Shown piece by piece: positions 53,247 through 62,726 of a DNA stretch of 64,000 nucleotides; position 1 is the first letter of the stretch, and the number at the start of each line of letters is the position of its first letter. The DNA is taken from contig NZ_CP122960.1 in the NCBI RefSeq assembly GCF_029854195.1, positions 1,928,001 to 1,992,000 of the forward strand, in the 5' to 3' direction. The stretch is from Amylibacter sp. IMCC11727 (GTDB lineage Bacteria > Pseudomonadota > Alphaproteobacteria > Rhodobacterales > Rhodobacteraceae). A program made the translations under genes and the position numbers. The notes beneath the pieces are model-generated. The model saw nothing but the letters and a program-made list of their open reading frames with translations, did no database searches and was not told where the DNA came from.

Positions 53247-53902
53247 TGCAGCGTTTATTGGCCGAAGGATTGGGAACTGCGTTTCTGCTCGCCACGGTGA
53301 TCGGATCGGGCATCATGGGGGAAACCCTTGCGGATGGGAACACTGCGATAGCGTTGTTGGGGAACACGCTGCCAACGGGCGCAATCCTTGTTGTTTTGAT
53401 CACTATCTTTGGGCCGATTTCGGGTGCGCATTTCAACCCTGCGGTCACATTGGCGTTTTATCTGCGCAAGGAAATCACGCTGCATGAAGGGGCTGGCTTC
53501 ATCATCGTACAAATCATTGGAGGCTTGCTGGGGGTATGGGCGGCCCATCTGATGTTCGATCTGGACGTGTTGCAAGTTTCGCAAAAGATGCGCGCAGGGC
53601 CAGCGCAGGGGTTTTCTGAACTTATCGCGAGTTTTGGTTTGGTGCTGATCATTTTTGGCGGCATTCGCCATAAACCCGATGCGGTGCCAATGCTGGTCGG
53701 GCTTTATATCACTGCAGCCTATTGGTTCACGGCCTCTACCAGTTTTGCCAACCCTGCTGTGACCATCGCGCGGATGATGAGCGATACGTTTGCAGGCATT
53801 ACCCCTGCTAGTGCGCCATTGTTTATTGCGATGCAGATTATCGGTGCGGTGGCGGCATTTGCCGTGGCAAAGGTGTTGTTTCCGAACGATCCTGCGGATT
53901 GA
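53246..53902 (+). CDS. aqpS: Aquaglyceroporin, probably arsenite channel AqpS
   Basis: A 218-residue MIP-family channel with six helices and both NPA motifs (HFNPAVT, about 71; SFANPAVT, about 168). In the ars operon of Sinorhizobium meliloti AqpS lets arsenite out after ArsC has reduced arsenate, and the arrangement here is the same in principle. No ArsB or Acr3 pump is in the window, which suits that model. Function is inferred from context; a glycerol or water channel is the alternative. Confidence 0.85.
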   Translation: MQRLLAEGLGTAFLLATVIGSGIMGETLADGNTAIALLGNTLPTGAILVVLITIFGPISGAHFNPAVTLAFYLRKEITLHEGAGFIIVQIIGGLLGVWAAHLMFDLDVLQVSQKMRAGPAQGFSELIASFGLVLIIFGGIRHKPDAVPMLVGLYITAAYWFTASTSFANPAVTIARMMSDTFAGITPASAPLFIAMQIIGAVAAFAVAKVLFPNDPAD

Positions 53903-53943
53903 TCCCACTTGCAGTGGGAATTACAGCACGATAGCGGTGGGGC

Positions 53944-55449
53944 ATGACCCAACTGTCCATCTTCCAGAACGGAGCCCCAGAGCCCTGCCCTGATCCATTT
54001 AACCTTGCTGATTATGTTCTGGCGGCTGGTGACAATGGTGCCATTGCGCTTGAGGTGTTTGGCGAAACGGTTGAACGCTGGCGATATGCAGATTTGCGTG
54101 ATGCGGTATGGCGCACGGCGGGCGGATTGCTCGATCTGGGGCTGAAGGATGGGGACAATTTGCTGTTGCGGGTCGGCAATGATCCTGCGTTTCCTGTGCT
54201 GTTTTTGGCCGCCATTGCAGTGGGGGTCGTGCCTGTACCTACATCCTCCCTGTTAACCGAGGCTGAGACCCGTCACATCGTTTCCGAACTGCGCCCTGCC
54301 ATGGTGGCCTTTGCAGGTGGATTGGACCCACTTTCAAATCTGGGCGTGCCCGTGTTGGATGCAAAGGGCGTGGCGCAGTTGCGCGCATCAGACCCTGCCA
54401 GCCCTGTTTTCGGGTCGCCTGACCGTCTGGCCTATATGATCTATACGTCCGGAACATCGGGCAAACCCCGTGCGGTGATGCACGCGCATCGTGCGGTTTG
54501 GGCGCGGCGCATGATGTGGGAGGGTTGGTATGGCCTGCGGTCGGATGACAAAATGCTGCACGCAGGGGCGTTTAACTGGACGTACACCATGGGCACGGGA
54601 TTGATGGACCCTTGGGCCATCGGGGCCACGGCGATGGTGTATACAGGGCCGCCAGATCGCCAAGTGTGGGGGCGATTGGTGCAAGATCATCAAGCCACCA
54701 TTTTTGCCGCCGCCCCTGGTGTGTATCGCCAGATCGTCGAAACGGGGGCCGATGGGTTTGACACCCTGCGCCATGGTCTGAGTGCAGGTGAAAAGATGCC
54801 CCAATCCGTGAAAAGCGCATGGGAAAGCCAAACGGGCAAACCCGTGTTTGAAGCATTGGGCATGAGTGAAGTGTCCACATTTGTATCTGCATCCCCAAAG
54901 GTGGCTCACAAATCTGGTACTTCGGGCAAGGCGCAAAATGGTCGGCATTTGGCGGTGTTGGATGAAAACGGTCCGGTTCCTGTTGGTGCATCTGGGGTTC
55001 TGGGCATTCACAAATCCGATCAAGGTTTGATGCTTGGGTATTTCGAACAACCCAACGAAACGGCTGCGAAATTCCAAGGGGATTGGTTTTTGACGGGCGA
55101 TACCGTGTCGATGGATGAAGATGGGTATGTGACCTATCTGGGGCGTGATGACGACATGATGAACGCAGGCGGGTATCGTGTGTCCCCTATGGAAGTTGAG
55201 GCCGCCATGATGCAAGCCACGGGTGTCACACAGGCCGCCGCTGCTGAGGTTGAAGTCCGCGAAAACGTGCGTGTTATTGCTGGGTTTTTCGTGGCCGACA
55301 CAGATTTGAGCGATGAACTGAGCGAAATTTGCGCCCAGACACTGGCCAAATACAAAAGGCCGCGTATGTTTGTGAAAATGGATGCGTTACCGATGGGCGC
55401 GAACAACAAAATTCAGCGCAAAAAGCTGCGTGATTGGACCCCGACATGA
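53944..55449 (+). CDS. Acyl-CoA synthetase / AMP-dependent ligase
   Basis: A 501-residue adenylate-forming enzyme. The ATP loop is YTSGTSGKPRAVMH, further marks are ALGMSEVSTF (A5), FLTGDTVSMDEDGYVTYLGRDDDMMNAGGYRVSPMEVE (A7-A8), and the A10 lysine in NNKIQRKKL. The type resembles benzoate- or 4-chlorobenzoate-CoA ligases as well as fatty-acid ligases. Its stop overlaps the DsbA-like gene (ATGA), so the pair is coupled; the isomerase-like partner may hint at aromatic acid use, but evidence is thin. Confidence 0.9.
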   Translation: MTQLSIFQNGAPEPCPDPFNLADYVLAAGDNGAIALEVFGETVERWRYADLRDAVWRTAGGLLDLGLKDGDNLLLRVGNDPAFPVLFLAAIAVGVVPVPTSSLLTEAETRHIVSELRPAMVAFAGGLDPLSNLGVPVLDAKGVAQLRASDPASPVFGSPDRLAYMIYTSGTSGKPRAVMHAHRAVWARRMMWEGWYGLRSDDKMLHAGAFNWTYTMGTGLMDPWAIGATAMVYTGPPDRQVWGRLVQDHQATIFAAAPGVYRQIVETGADGFDTLRHGLSAGEKMPQSVKSAWESQTGKPVFEALGMSEVSTFVSASPKVAHKSGTSGKAQNGRHLAVLDENGPVPVGASGVLGIHKSDQGLMLGYFEQPNETAAKFQGDWFLTGDTVSMDEDGYVTYLGRDDDMMNAGGYRVSPMEVEAAMMQATGVTQAAAAEVEVRENVRVIAGFFVADTDLSDELSEICAQTLAKYKRPRMFVKMDALPMGANNKIQRKKLRDWTPT

Positions 55450-56102
55450 CCAAACTAGATATCATTTCCGACCCGATTTGCCCGTGGTGCTATATCGGGA
55501 AAACCAAACTGGATCGCGCGCTGGAAAAGCACCCAGAACATGATTTTGTGATCGAATGGCACCCGTTTCAATTGAACCCTGAAATGCCCGCCGAGGGCAT
55601 GGATCGACGCGAATATCTGGAAGCTAAGTTCGGCGGTAAAGAGGGTGCGGTTAAGGTGTATGGCGCGATTGCGCAGGCTGCCGAGGCCGCAGGAATCGAG
55701 ATCAATTTTGAAGGGATCGAACGCACACCAAGCACGTTAAATGCGCATCGCCTGCTGCATTGGGCTGCTCTTGAAGGCAAGCAAAACGCCGTGGTGGATC
55801 GTCTGTTCAAAGCGTATTTCCGCGAAGGTCAGGACATATCAGATCATGACACGTTAATTGACATTGCCACTGGTGCGGGCATGGATGCAGATGTAACCCG
55901 CCGTCTGTTGGAAAGCGACGCGGATGTCAAAGACATCCAAGACCGCGACGCATCTGCACGGGAGCGCGGCGTGTCTGGCGTGCCGTGTTTTGTCATTGGA
56001 AATCATTATGTCGTACAAGGCGCCCAAGACACCGCACTGTGGGAAAAGGTCATAAACGAGCTATCCGACGCCCATGACAAACCTGCCAGCCCTGCGGGAT
56101 GA
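55446..56102 (+). CDS. DsbA-family oxidoreductase (FrnE-like)
   Basis: A 218-residue thioredoxin-fold protein with CxxC at DPICPWCYIGK (Cys12 and Cys15), close to FrnE and 2-hydroxychromene-2-carboxylate isomerases. VSGVPCFVIGNHYVVQGAQ carries the cis-Pro. No signal peptide, so it is cytoplasmic. The start overlaps the synthetase stop. It may serve as disulfide or glutathione-linked enzyme; the substrate is unknown. Confidence 0.9.
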   Translation: MTKLDIISDPICPWCYIGKTKLDRALEKHPEHDFVIEWHPFQLNPEMPAEGMDRREYLEAKFGGKEGAVKVYGAIAQAAEAAGIEINFEGIERTPSTLNAHRLLHWAALEGKQNAVVDRLFKAYFREGQDISDHDTLIDIATGAGMDADVTRRLLESDADVKDIQDRDASARERGVSGVPCFVIGNHYVVQGAQDTALWEKVINELSDAHDKPASPAG

Positions 56103-56207
56103 TTATCGGGCATTTGCCATCTGGCTATATCCTTGGCCGAGTTCTGCCTGTCGGTATACTTATCGGTGTGATTGGCATAGCTACTTTATTTTTTAAAGGC
56201 AGGCGTC

Positions 56208-57422
56208 ATGGGTAAAAAGCTTTCTATTGCAGAGTTCATCGTGCTGATTGCGTTCATGTTCTCGCTTATTGCTTATGCCACAGATGCAATGCTGCCTGCG
56301 TTCGAGCAAATTGCATCCGATCTGAACACAGCAAATGTAAGCCGCGTGCAGTTGATCATCGCGACATTCTTCTTGGGTACGGGAATCGGGCAATTGCTGG
56401 CGGGGCCGCTGTCGGACACGTTGGGGCGTAAGCCTGTAATCCTAGGCGGAATTGGTATTTTCATTGCATCGAGCGTTTGGGCCTATGCCACACAGTCCAT
56501 AGAAATGCTTTTGGTGGCTCGATTTGTCCAAGGACTGGGTATTTCCGCGCCGCGCACGGTTGGAATGGCTATGGTGCGCGACATGTATGCGGGGCGGCAA
56601 ATGGCCCGTGTGGTTTCGTTGGCGATGATGTTGTTTGTGCTGGTGCCAGGTGTTGCGCCCCTGTTTGGGCAATATTTGATGCTGAACTTTGGCTGGCGGT
56701 CGATCTTTTTATCTTGTGTGGTGTTGGGTCTGATGGTTTGCCTATGGCTGTGGGTGCGCCAAGAGGAAACCTTACGCGTGGAAAAGCGCAAGGCGTTTCG
56801 CTGGATGGTGTTGATCGAAGGCTGGCACGAACTGCGCAAATCACGCCGTGCAATCATGTCGGTCATAACGCTTTGTTTCGCCTATTCGTTCATCTTTGCT
56901 TATCTCAGCAGTGCGCAGCAGGTATTTGTGGATTGGCTTGGCGTGGGAGAAGCCTTTCCGCTGTATTTCGGGATCATTGCAGTAATTTCGGGGGCTGCTG
57001 GGGCCTTAAACGCGGCGCTGGTGGTGCGATTGGGCATGTGGTTGCTCAGCTCCATTGGGATGCTGATTATCTTTGTGTGTTCCATGGCCACAGGCACAGT
57101 GATCTGGGCGGGATGGGTTGATGGACCCGCGCTGTTGTATCTGTTTTTAGGCTGGTCGATTATGATGTTCTTTGTGTCAGGGCTGGTGTTCACAAACTTG
57201 AATGCCATGGCTATGGAACCCATGGGGCATATCGCAGGGACAGCCAGTGCGCTCATCGGTGCCATTTCCACCATTGGCAGCATGGTTTTGGTTATCCCCA
57301 TCGGGCAAATGTACAACGGCACGGGAATGCCACTAATTTTTGGTGTGGGGGCCTGCGCCGGCGTTGGATACATGCTGAATAAATGGAACCCGCGCGAGTT
57401 GGACGCAGATTTGAGCCGTTAA
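56208..57422 (+). CDS. MFS transporter, Bcr/CflA type
   Basis: A 404-residue drug:H+ antiporter with 12 helices. The MFS loop motif is GPLSDTLGRKP, with MLPAFEQIASDLNTANVSRVQLIIATFFLGTGIGQL before it, the hallmark of the Bcr/CflA group (DHA1). Substrates are typically bicyclomycin, chloramphenicol or related compounds. It ends 4 bp into the Hint gene (convergent overlap). Confidence 0.93.
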   Translation: MGKKLSIAEFIVLIAFMFSLIAYATDAMLPAFEQIASDLNTANVSRVQLIIATFFLGTGIGQLLAGPLSDTLGRKPVILGGIGIFIASSVWAYATQSIEMLLVARFVQGLGISAPRTVGMAMVRDMYAGRQMARVVSLAMMLFVLVPGVAPLFGQYLMLNFGWRSIFLSCVVLGLMVCLWLWVRQEETLRVEKRKAFRWMVLIEGWHELRKSRRAIMSVITLCFAYSFIFAYLSSAQQVFVDWLGVGEAFPLYFGIIAVISGAAGALNAALVVRLGMWLLSSIGMLIIFVCSMATGTVIWAGWVDGPALLYLFLGWSIMMFFVSGLVFTNLNAMAMEPMGHIAGTASALIGAISTIGSMVLVIPIGQMYNGTGMPLIFGVGACAGVGYMLNKWNPRELDADLSR

Positions 57423-58510
57423 ACCAAAAGAGCGGCTTCTTTGGGGCGCAGCATGTGGCGGGCTTTGTATCCATATCCGCCTAAATTGCTGCGCAATTCA
57501 GGGAAGATTTCGAACACTTCTTCACGGCTTTCAGCAGACAGCATATCAAGACTTTCATCACCCAAATACAGGCTCTCGGCCCACATTCCGTTAGATTGGA
57601 TCAACGCGTGCTGATCCAAGAGGATGTGGAAATAGGTGACAGCCCGATCGGTGCTTTGATACACAAAATCGGATCCGATGAAACTTTTGGCCAGTGCCAG
57701 AACTTCGTCTTGGGCGAAATACAGTGTGTTTTTCCAGCTATCGTTCAAAATGGCGTGGTTTGGCGACAGTTTGATGTCCCGCATCGGAATATTGTGGCCG
57801 AAGGCATGCGCCTTGATCGTGATTGGCTGTAAATGCGCGTGCGTTTGATCCATCTGAGCAAAGTGGCGTTGCCCGATCCAGCGAATGGTTTGCAAGCCAG
57901 CGTCTTTGGTGATGACACGGTCCCCAATGGCCAAACTTTGAACAGAGCGTTCGCCGCGATCTGTTAGGATCATCGTGCCTTGAGTGAAACAGATATAACT
58001 ACTGCCCGGATCAGGTGAGGTATTGGTTGTGTAGGTTCCACCCGGCTGACGCTCAAGTGAGGTTACACCGTTTTGCTGGCCCGTGGTGTCGAGGTTTTCG
58101 CTCGCGACCCCAGCAAAGGGATCGCCTGAATTTGTGGAAACCGTGTAGTCATTTCCAAAGGAGTAAAGCCCATAGGTTTCCCCCGTCACCGAATTATAAA
58201 GACCAACCGCATCTTGCGCATGAAGGCGGATCGTATCGCCGTTTTCGCTGGTGCCAAATGTATAGTGTAAAACACCATCATCGTCGTTTCCGTCGTTGTC
58301 CGTGTCTTCGGTATAAAGCAGGCCATCGTTTGTAACGGCATAGATATCAGACGCAGCGGGGGACGCAGTGGTAGAGCCGTTATGAGTGCGATCATAGATC
58401 ACCATCACAAGATTTTCGGGATCGGGATAGTCGTCAGGAATGCGTATCTCGACCATGTCGAGAGTCCCAGACCCTAGATATTTGATTTCTGAAATGACTG
58501 GATCAGCCAT
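57419..58510 (-). CDS. Hint (Hedgehog/intein)-domain protein
   Basis: A 363-residue protein. Residues 1-165 form an unrecognised beta-rich domain with an Asp-rich stretch (TDNDGNDDDG, 70-79) that could bind calcium. From Cys174 a Hint domain starts: CFTQGTMILTDRGERSV, GDRVITKDAGLQTIRWIG and LSPNHAIL (His252). These blocks match Hint_2 proteins of roseobacters. There is no obvious C-extein junction with Asn, so self-cleavage would be of the BIL or Hedgehog type, if any. No signal peptide; export by a type I system is a possibility. Confidence 0.85.
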   Translation of the reverse strand: MADPVISEIKYLGSGTLDMVEIRIPDDYPDPENLVMVIYDRTHNGSTTASPAASDIYAVTNDGLLYTEDTDNDGNDDDGVLHYTFGTSENGDTIRLHAQDAVGLYNSVTGETYGLYSFGNDYTVSTNSGDPFAGVASENLDTTGQQNGVTSLERQPGGTYTTNTSPDPGSSYICFTQGTMILTDRGERSVQSLAIGDRVITKDAGLQTIRWIGQRHFAQMDQTHAHLQPITIKAHAFGHNIPMRDIKLSPNHAILNDSWKNTLYFAQDEVLALAKSFIGSDFVYQSTDRAVTYFHILLDQHALIQSNGMWAESLYLGDESLDMLSAESREEVFEIFPELRSNLGGYGYKARHMLRPKEAALLV

Positions 58511-58616
58511 ACGACCTGCCTCTGCTACCAAAATCGCAGATAGGCACCATTCATGGCATTTTTAAGACTTTTGCCGCAATTCCCCTTAGGGTTGTGACAA
58601 AAATGCCGAAAATCCG

Positions 58617-61600
58617 TTACTTTTGTTTTGCATGAACGGCCAAATCGCGGGCAATGATATAGGCGCCCTTGATTTTGGTTTCGTCTTTGTCCCAGTCACG
58701 GCGCACGATAATTTTGTTGTCTTTCACTTTAGCTGTGCCGCGCTGTTCTTGAAGATATTCCACCAAACCCGCAGGATTTGCGAATTTGTCGTTGTGGAAT
58801 TGGATCACCGCGCCTTTTGGTCCGCCGTCCAATTTTGCAATCCCTGCCCGTTTACACATGCCTTTCACGCGCACGATTTTCAGCAATGTGTTCACCTCGG
58901 ATGGCAGTTTGCCAAAACGGTCAATCAATTCAGCGGCAAAGCCTTCGAGTTCGACCTTTGTGGACAGAGATGATAGGCGACGATAGAGGCCAAGCCGTAC
59001 ATCAAGGTCGGGAACAAAGGCTTCAGGGATCAAAACAGGTACGCCAAGGTTGATTTGTGGAGACCAGCTGTCCGTGTCCGTGAGCCCTTCCATGCCGCCG
59101 GCCTGCATCTTGGCAATCGCTTCTTGCAGCATTTCTTGATATAACTCGAAACCCACTTCGCGCACATGGCCCGATTGATCGTCGCCCAGCAAGTTACCTG
59201 CCCCACGAATATCGAGATCTTGGGACGCCAGCGTAAAACCTGCCCCAAGACTGTCGAGTGAGCCGAGCACACGGAGGCGTTTTTCTGCATTCGGGGTCAG
59301 CGGTTTGCGAGGTTTGGTTGTTAGATACGCATAGGCGCGGGTTTTGGAGCGCCCGACCCTGCCCCTGATTTGATACAGCTGAGACAGGCCGAACATATCA
59401 GCGCGGTGGATAATCATCGTGTTCGCGGTTGGGATATCCAGACCGCTTTCGACAATCGTGGTGGCCAGCAACACATCGTATTTACCGTCATAAAACGCGT
59501 TCATGCGATCATCGAGTTCGCCTGCAGCCATCTGGCCGTTTGCGGTGATAAAGGTGACTTCGGGTACTTGGGTTTTGAGGAAGTCTTCGATTTCTGGCAG
59601 ATCAGAAATACGCGGCACAACAAAGAACGATTGTCCGCCGCGATAATGTTCGCGCAGCAGGGCTTCACGCAGGGTGACGGTGTCAAATTCGGAAACATAA
59701 GTGCGGATGGCAAGGCGATCCACAGGCGGTGTGCCGATGATTGACAATTCTCGCACACCAGACAGGGACATTTGCAAGGTGCGTGGGATTGGCGTGGCCG
59801 TCAGCGTGAGGACGTGAATGTCAGAACGCAGTTGTTTCAGGCGTTCTTTGTGGTTCACGCCGAAATGCTGTTCTTCGTCCACAATTAGCAGGCCAAGGTT
59901 GGCAAATTTGATGTTTTTGGCCAACAACGCGTGGGTCCCGATAACAATTTCCACACCCCCATCACGCATGCCGTTTTTGGTTAATTCGGCATCTTTGGCA
60001 GACACAAAGCGAGACAGTTGACGCACGCGAATTCCTGTGTTGCGAAACCGTTCAGCGAACGATTTGTAATGCTGACGAGCGAGCAAAGTGGTTGGGGCCA
60101 CGATGGCAACCTGAGTGCCAGCAGAGGCTGCAACGAATGCCGCGCGCAGGGCCACTTCGGTTTTGCCAAAGCCTACATCGCCGCAAACCAGACGGTCCAT
60201 CGGTGTGCCGCTGGCCATATCCCCAAGCACGTCTTCGATGGCATGTAGCTGATCATCTGTTTCCACATAAGGGAAACGCGCACAGAATTTATCCCACGCA
60301 TCAACGGGGGGCTCCATGATCTCTGCCTTGCGCAGCGCTCGTTCGGCGGCGATGCGGATCAATTTGTCCGCCATGTCGCGGATGCGTTCTTTTAGTTTGG
60401 CCTTTTTAGCCTGCCACGCCCCGCCGCCCAAACGATCCAGCAACCCTTCTTCGTGGCCATAGCGGCTGAGAAGTTCGATGTTTTCAACGGGCAAATACAG
60501 ACGATCATTGTTGGCGTATTCCAAAAGAATACAGTCATGAGGCGCCCCTGCGGCGGTCACTGTTTCTAAGCCGCGATACCGCCCAATGCCGTGATCAAGA
60601 TGCACAACCAAGTCACCGGGCGACAAGGATTGTGCTTCGGTTAGGAAGTTTTCGGCCCGCCGTTTGCGCCGTGGTCCACGGATCAGGCGATCCCCAAGAA
60701 CGTCTTGTTCAGAAACAACGGTCAACCCTTTGGCTGTGAACCCCTGTTCCAGCGGCCACACAGCAAGAGAAATTGAGTTATCGTTCGCCACATCAGAAAA
60801 GTTACCGATGTTGGTTGCGCCGTTTACATCCTGATCGGCCAACAGACCCGACAATCGTTCGCGTGCCCCTTCTGAAAAGCTTGCAACGATGACTTTGCCA
60901 TCTTTTTGTTTGGTGCGCAGATGATCCGCGAGCGAACCAAACAGGCTGATGTCTTCTTGTTGGCGCTCTGGTGCGAATGACCGCCCCAGTCGCCCTCCCG
61001 CGTCCGTGGTGTTTGGTCCCGAGCCCTGTGGCAGCACGGAAAAGGTTTTGACGGTTCGGTCTTCCAAACAGGCAGTGAATGCGGTGTCGTTTAGGTAAAG
61101 CAGGTCTGGTGGGCAGGGTTTATACACGCTGTCCATGCGGGATTTGTTGCTCAGCGCTTCGAGCCGCGCGTCGTATTGATCGGCGATGCTGTCCCAGCGA
61201 GACAGGCGCATTTGTGTGGCGCGATCATCCATGAAAATCTGCGCATCGGGCAGATAATCGAACAATGTGTCCATGGTTTCGTGAAAGAATGGGGCCCAAT
61301 GTTCGATCCCTTGGTGTTTACGCCCTGCGGATACCGCTTCGTACAAGGGGTCATCTGTGCCAGCCGCGCCAAATTCGATGCGATAGTTTTGGCGAAAACG
61401 TTGGATGGAAGGCTCGTCCAGGATCACTTCGGACACCGGGGCGAGTTCCAGTTTGCTGAGTTTTTCGGTGGTGCGCTGCGTGGCGGCATCAAAACGGCGC
61501 GCTCCATCGAGCACATCGCCAAACAAATCGAGCCGCACAGGGCCGCTTTCCCCCGGAGGATAAACGTCGATCAGCCCCCCGCGAATGGCAAAATCACCAG

Positions 61601-62063
61601 GTTCTGCAACGGTTGGTGCTTTGACAAACCCCATGCGGGCGAAAAAGTTTCGCAGAGCGGTCTCGTCGATCTGACGGCCCACCTCGGCCACAAAACTGGC
61701 AGATTTAAGCGTGTCACGGGCTGGCACGCGCTGCATTGTGGCGCTGACGGTCGTGAGCAGAATGAAAGGTTTATTAAACCCTGCTGCCAAGGTGGCCAAC
61801 ACAGCCATGCGGGCGGCAGAGATTTCGGCATTTGGGCTGACCCGATCATAGGGCAGACAATCCCAAGCGGGGAACACGAACACAGGAATTTCTGGCGCAA
61901 AAAATTGCAGTGCCGTCTGCATGGCAGCAAGGCGCGCGTCATCGCGCGACACATGCAAAATCGGTTTGTTGTGCGTTGTTAATGCTTGCGCCAAAATATG
62001 GGCATCAAACCCTTCGGGTGCGCCGCCAATTGTGCTGTGATTATTGTTGTACTGCTGTGCCAT
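58617..62063 (-). CDS. mfd: Transcription-repair coupling factor
   Basis: A 1148-residue ATPase that removes stalled RNA polymerase and recruits UvrA. In order: the UvrB-like N-terminal domain, the RNA polymerase interaction domain near LSPGDLVVHLDHGIGRYRGLE, the RecG-like helicase (VCGDVGFGKTEVALRAAF; IVDEEQHFGV; TATPIPRTL; ATTIVESGLDIPTANTMI; QLYQIRGRVGR), and the C-terminal TRCF domain. Length is normal. No LexA box found upstream. Confidence 0.97.
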   Translation of the reverse strand: MAQQYNNNHSTIGGAPEGFDAHILAQALTTHNKPILHVSRDDARLAAMQTALQFFAPEIPVFVFPAWDCLPYDRVSPNAEISAARMAVLATLAAGFNKPFILLTTVSATMQRVPARDTLKSASFVAEVGRQIDETALRNFFARMGFVKAPTVAEPGDFAIRGGLIDVYPPGESGPVRLDLFGDVLDGARRFDAATQRTTEKLSKLELAPVSEVILDEPSIQRFRQNYRIEFGAAGTDDPLYEAVSAGRKHQGIEHWAPFFHETMDTLFDYLPDAQIFMDDRATQMRLSRWDSIADQYDARLEALSNKSRMDSVYKPCPPDLLYLNDTAFTACLEDRTVKTFSVLPQGSGPNTTDAGGRLGRSFAPERQQEDISLFGSLADHLRTKQKDGKVIVASFSEGARERLSGLLADQDVNGATNIGNFSDVANDNSISLAVWPLEQGFTAKGLTVVSEQDVLGDRLIRGPRRKRRAENFLTEAQSLSPGDLVVHLDHGIGRYRGLETVTAAGAPHDCILLEYANNDRLYLPVENIELLSRYGHEEGLLDRLGGGAWQAKKAKLKERIRDMADKLIRIAAERALRKAEIMEPPVDAWDKFCARFPYVETDDQLHAIEDVLGDMASGTPMDRLVCGDVGFGKTEVALRAAFVAASAGTQVAIVAPTTLLARQHYKSFAERFRNTGIRVRQLSRFVSAKDAELTKNGMRDGGVEIVIGTHALLAKNIKFANLGLLIVDEEQHFGVNHKERLKQLRSDIHVLTLTATPIPRTLQMSLSGVRELSIIGTPPVDRLAIRTYVSEFDTVTLREALLREHYRGGQSFFVVPRISDLPEIEDFLKTQVPEVTFITANGQMAAGELDDRMNAFYDGKYDVLLATTIVESGLDIPTANTMIIHRADMFGLSQLYQIRGRVGRSKTRAYAYLTTKPRKPLTPNAEKRLRVLGSLDSLGAGFTLASQDLDIRGAGNLLGDDQSGHVREVGFELYQEMLQEAIAKMQAGGMEGLTDTDSWSPQINLGVPVLIPEAFVPDLDVRLGLYRRLSSLSTKVELEGFAAELIDRFGKLPSEVNTLLKIVRVKGMCKRAGIAKLDGGPKGAVIQFHNDKFANPAGLVEYLQEQRGTAKVKDNKIIVRRDWDKDETKIKGAYIIARDLAVHAKQK

Positions 62064-62105
62064 TGAGCGGATTTAGCGCAGCCACCCCCATGCGACAAGC
62101 AGAGT

Positions 62106-62630
62106 TTACAGACCCGCCGCGTAAGGCGAGAACAAAGTCTGCGACACGCCCCAGAATGCTGCGAAAAAGATCGACAACGCGCCAATCGCCTGTTTCACGC
62201 GCCGATGCCAAACGTAGGCCTTGATCAGGCGGTCTCCGTGCATATCTTCATCGCGCAACCGCTGGGCCAAATGCACCGAAAGCGCGGACACAATGGTCAG
62301 CGGAAACACCAGCAAAAACACCGCCTGCATCATCTGAATGTCAAAATAGAACCCCAGCATGAACACCGTGGCAAGCAAAAACGCGGCACTGGCGGTTAAG
62401 AACACACTGTTGGCTTCGAATACGGCCAAGGTTTTGCGCACATTGATCGCCATTTGCGTTTCCAGATCCAACAAGTGCTGGTCCCCAATCGCATTTGCGT
62501 TGCGCACGTCTTCGTAAGGAACGCCAAGAGTCCAGTGAGTCGTACGAGTCCAAACCACAGCAAAAACAATCCAGTACCAAATACTGGCAAAGCTGCGAGA
62601 GCCGATCACCTCTTCGTAAAACCCTTCCAT
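62106..62630 (-). CDS. Conserved membrane protein, 174 aa
   Basis: A 174-residue protein with four hydrophobic segments (SIWYWIVFAVVW near 14, FEANSVFLTASAAFLLATVFMLGF, MMQAVFLLVFPLTIVSAL, and AIGALSIFFAAFWGVSQ) and a conserved-looking N-terminus MEGFYEEVIGSRSF. From memory it resembles a family annotated in Rhodobacterales as component of SufBCD complex, a name whose basis I do not know. The start at 62630 has an AGGACC; longer frames upstream are not supported. Between mfd and hemB. Confidence 0.7.
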   Translation of the reverse strand: MEGFYEEVIGSRSFASIWYWIVFAVVWTRTTHWTLGVPYEDVRNANAIGDQHLLDLETQMAINVRKTLAVFEANSVFLTASAAFLLATVFMLGFYFDIQMMQAVFLLVFPLTIVSALSVHLAQRLRDEDMHGDRLIKAYVWHRRVKQAIGALSIFFAAFWGVSQTLFSPYAAGL

Positions 62631-62726
62631 TTGGGGTCCTTTGTCACTGCGTTCGGGGGTTGGTAAATCATTGCGTCGAAAATTCCAATTGAAGTTTACA
62701 GGTTTTATGGCGCATTTAGGAGACGA

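Noticed and set aside
62631..62726. Irr/ICE palindrome before hemB
   Set aside because: Only AT-rich partial similarity (no TTTAGAA half-sites).
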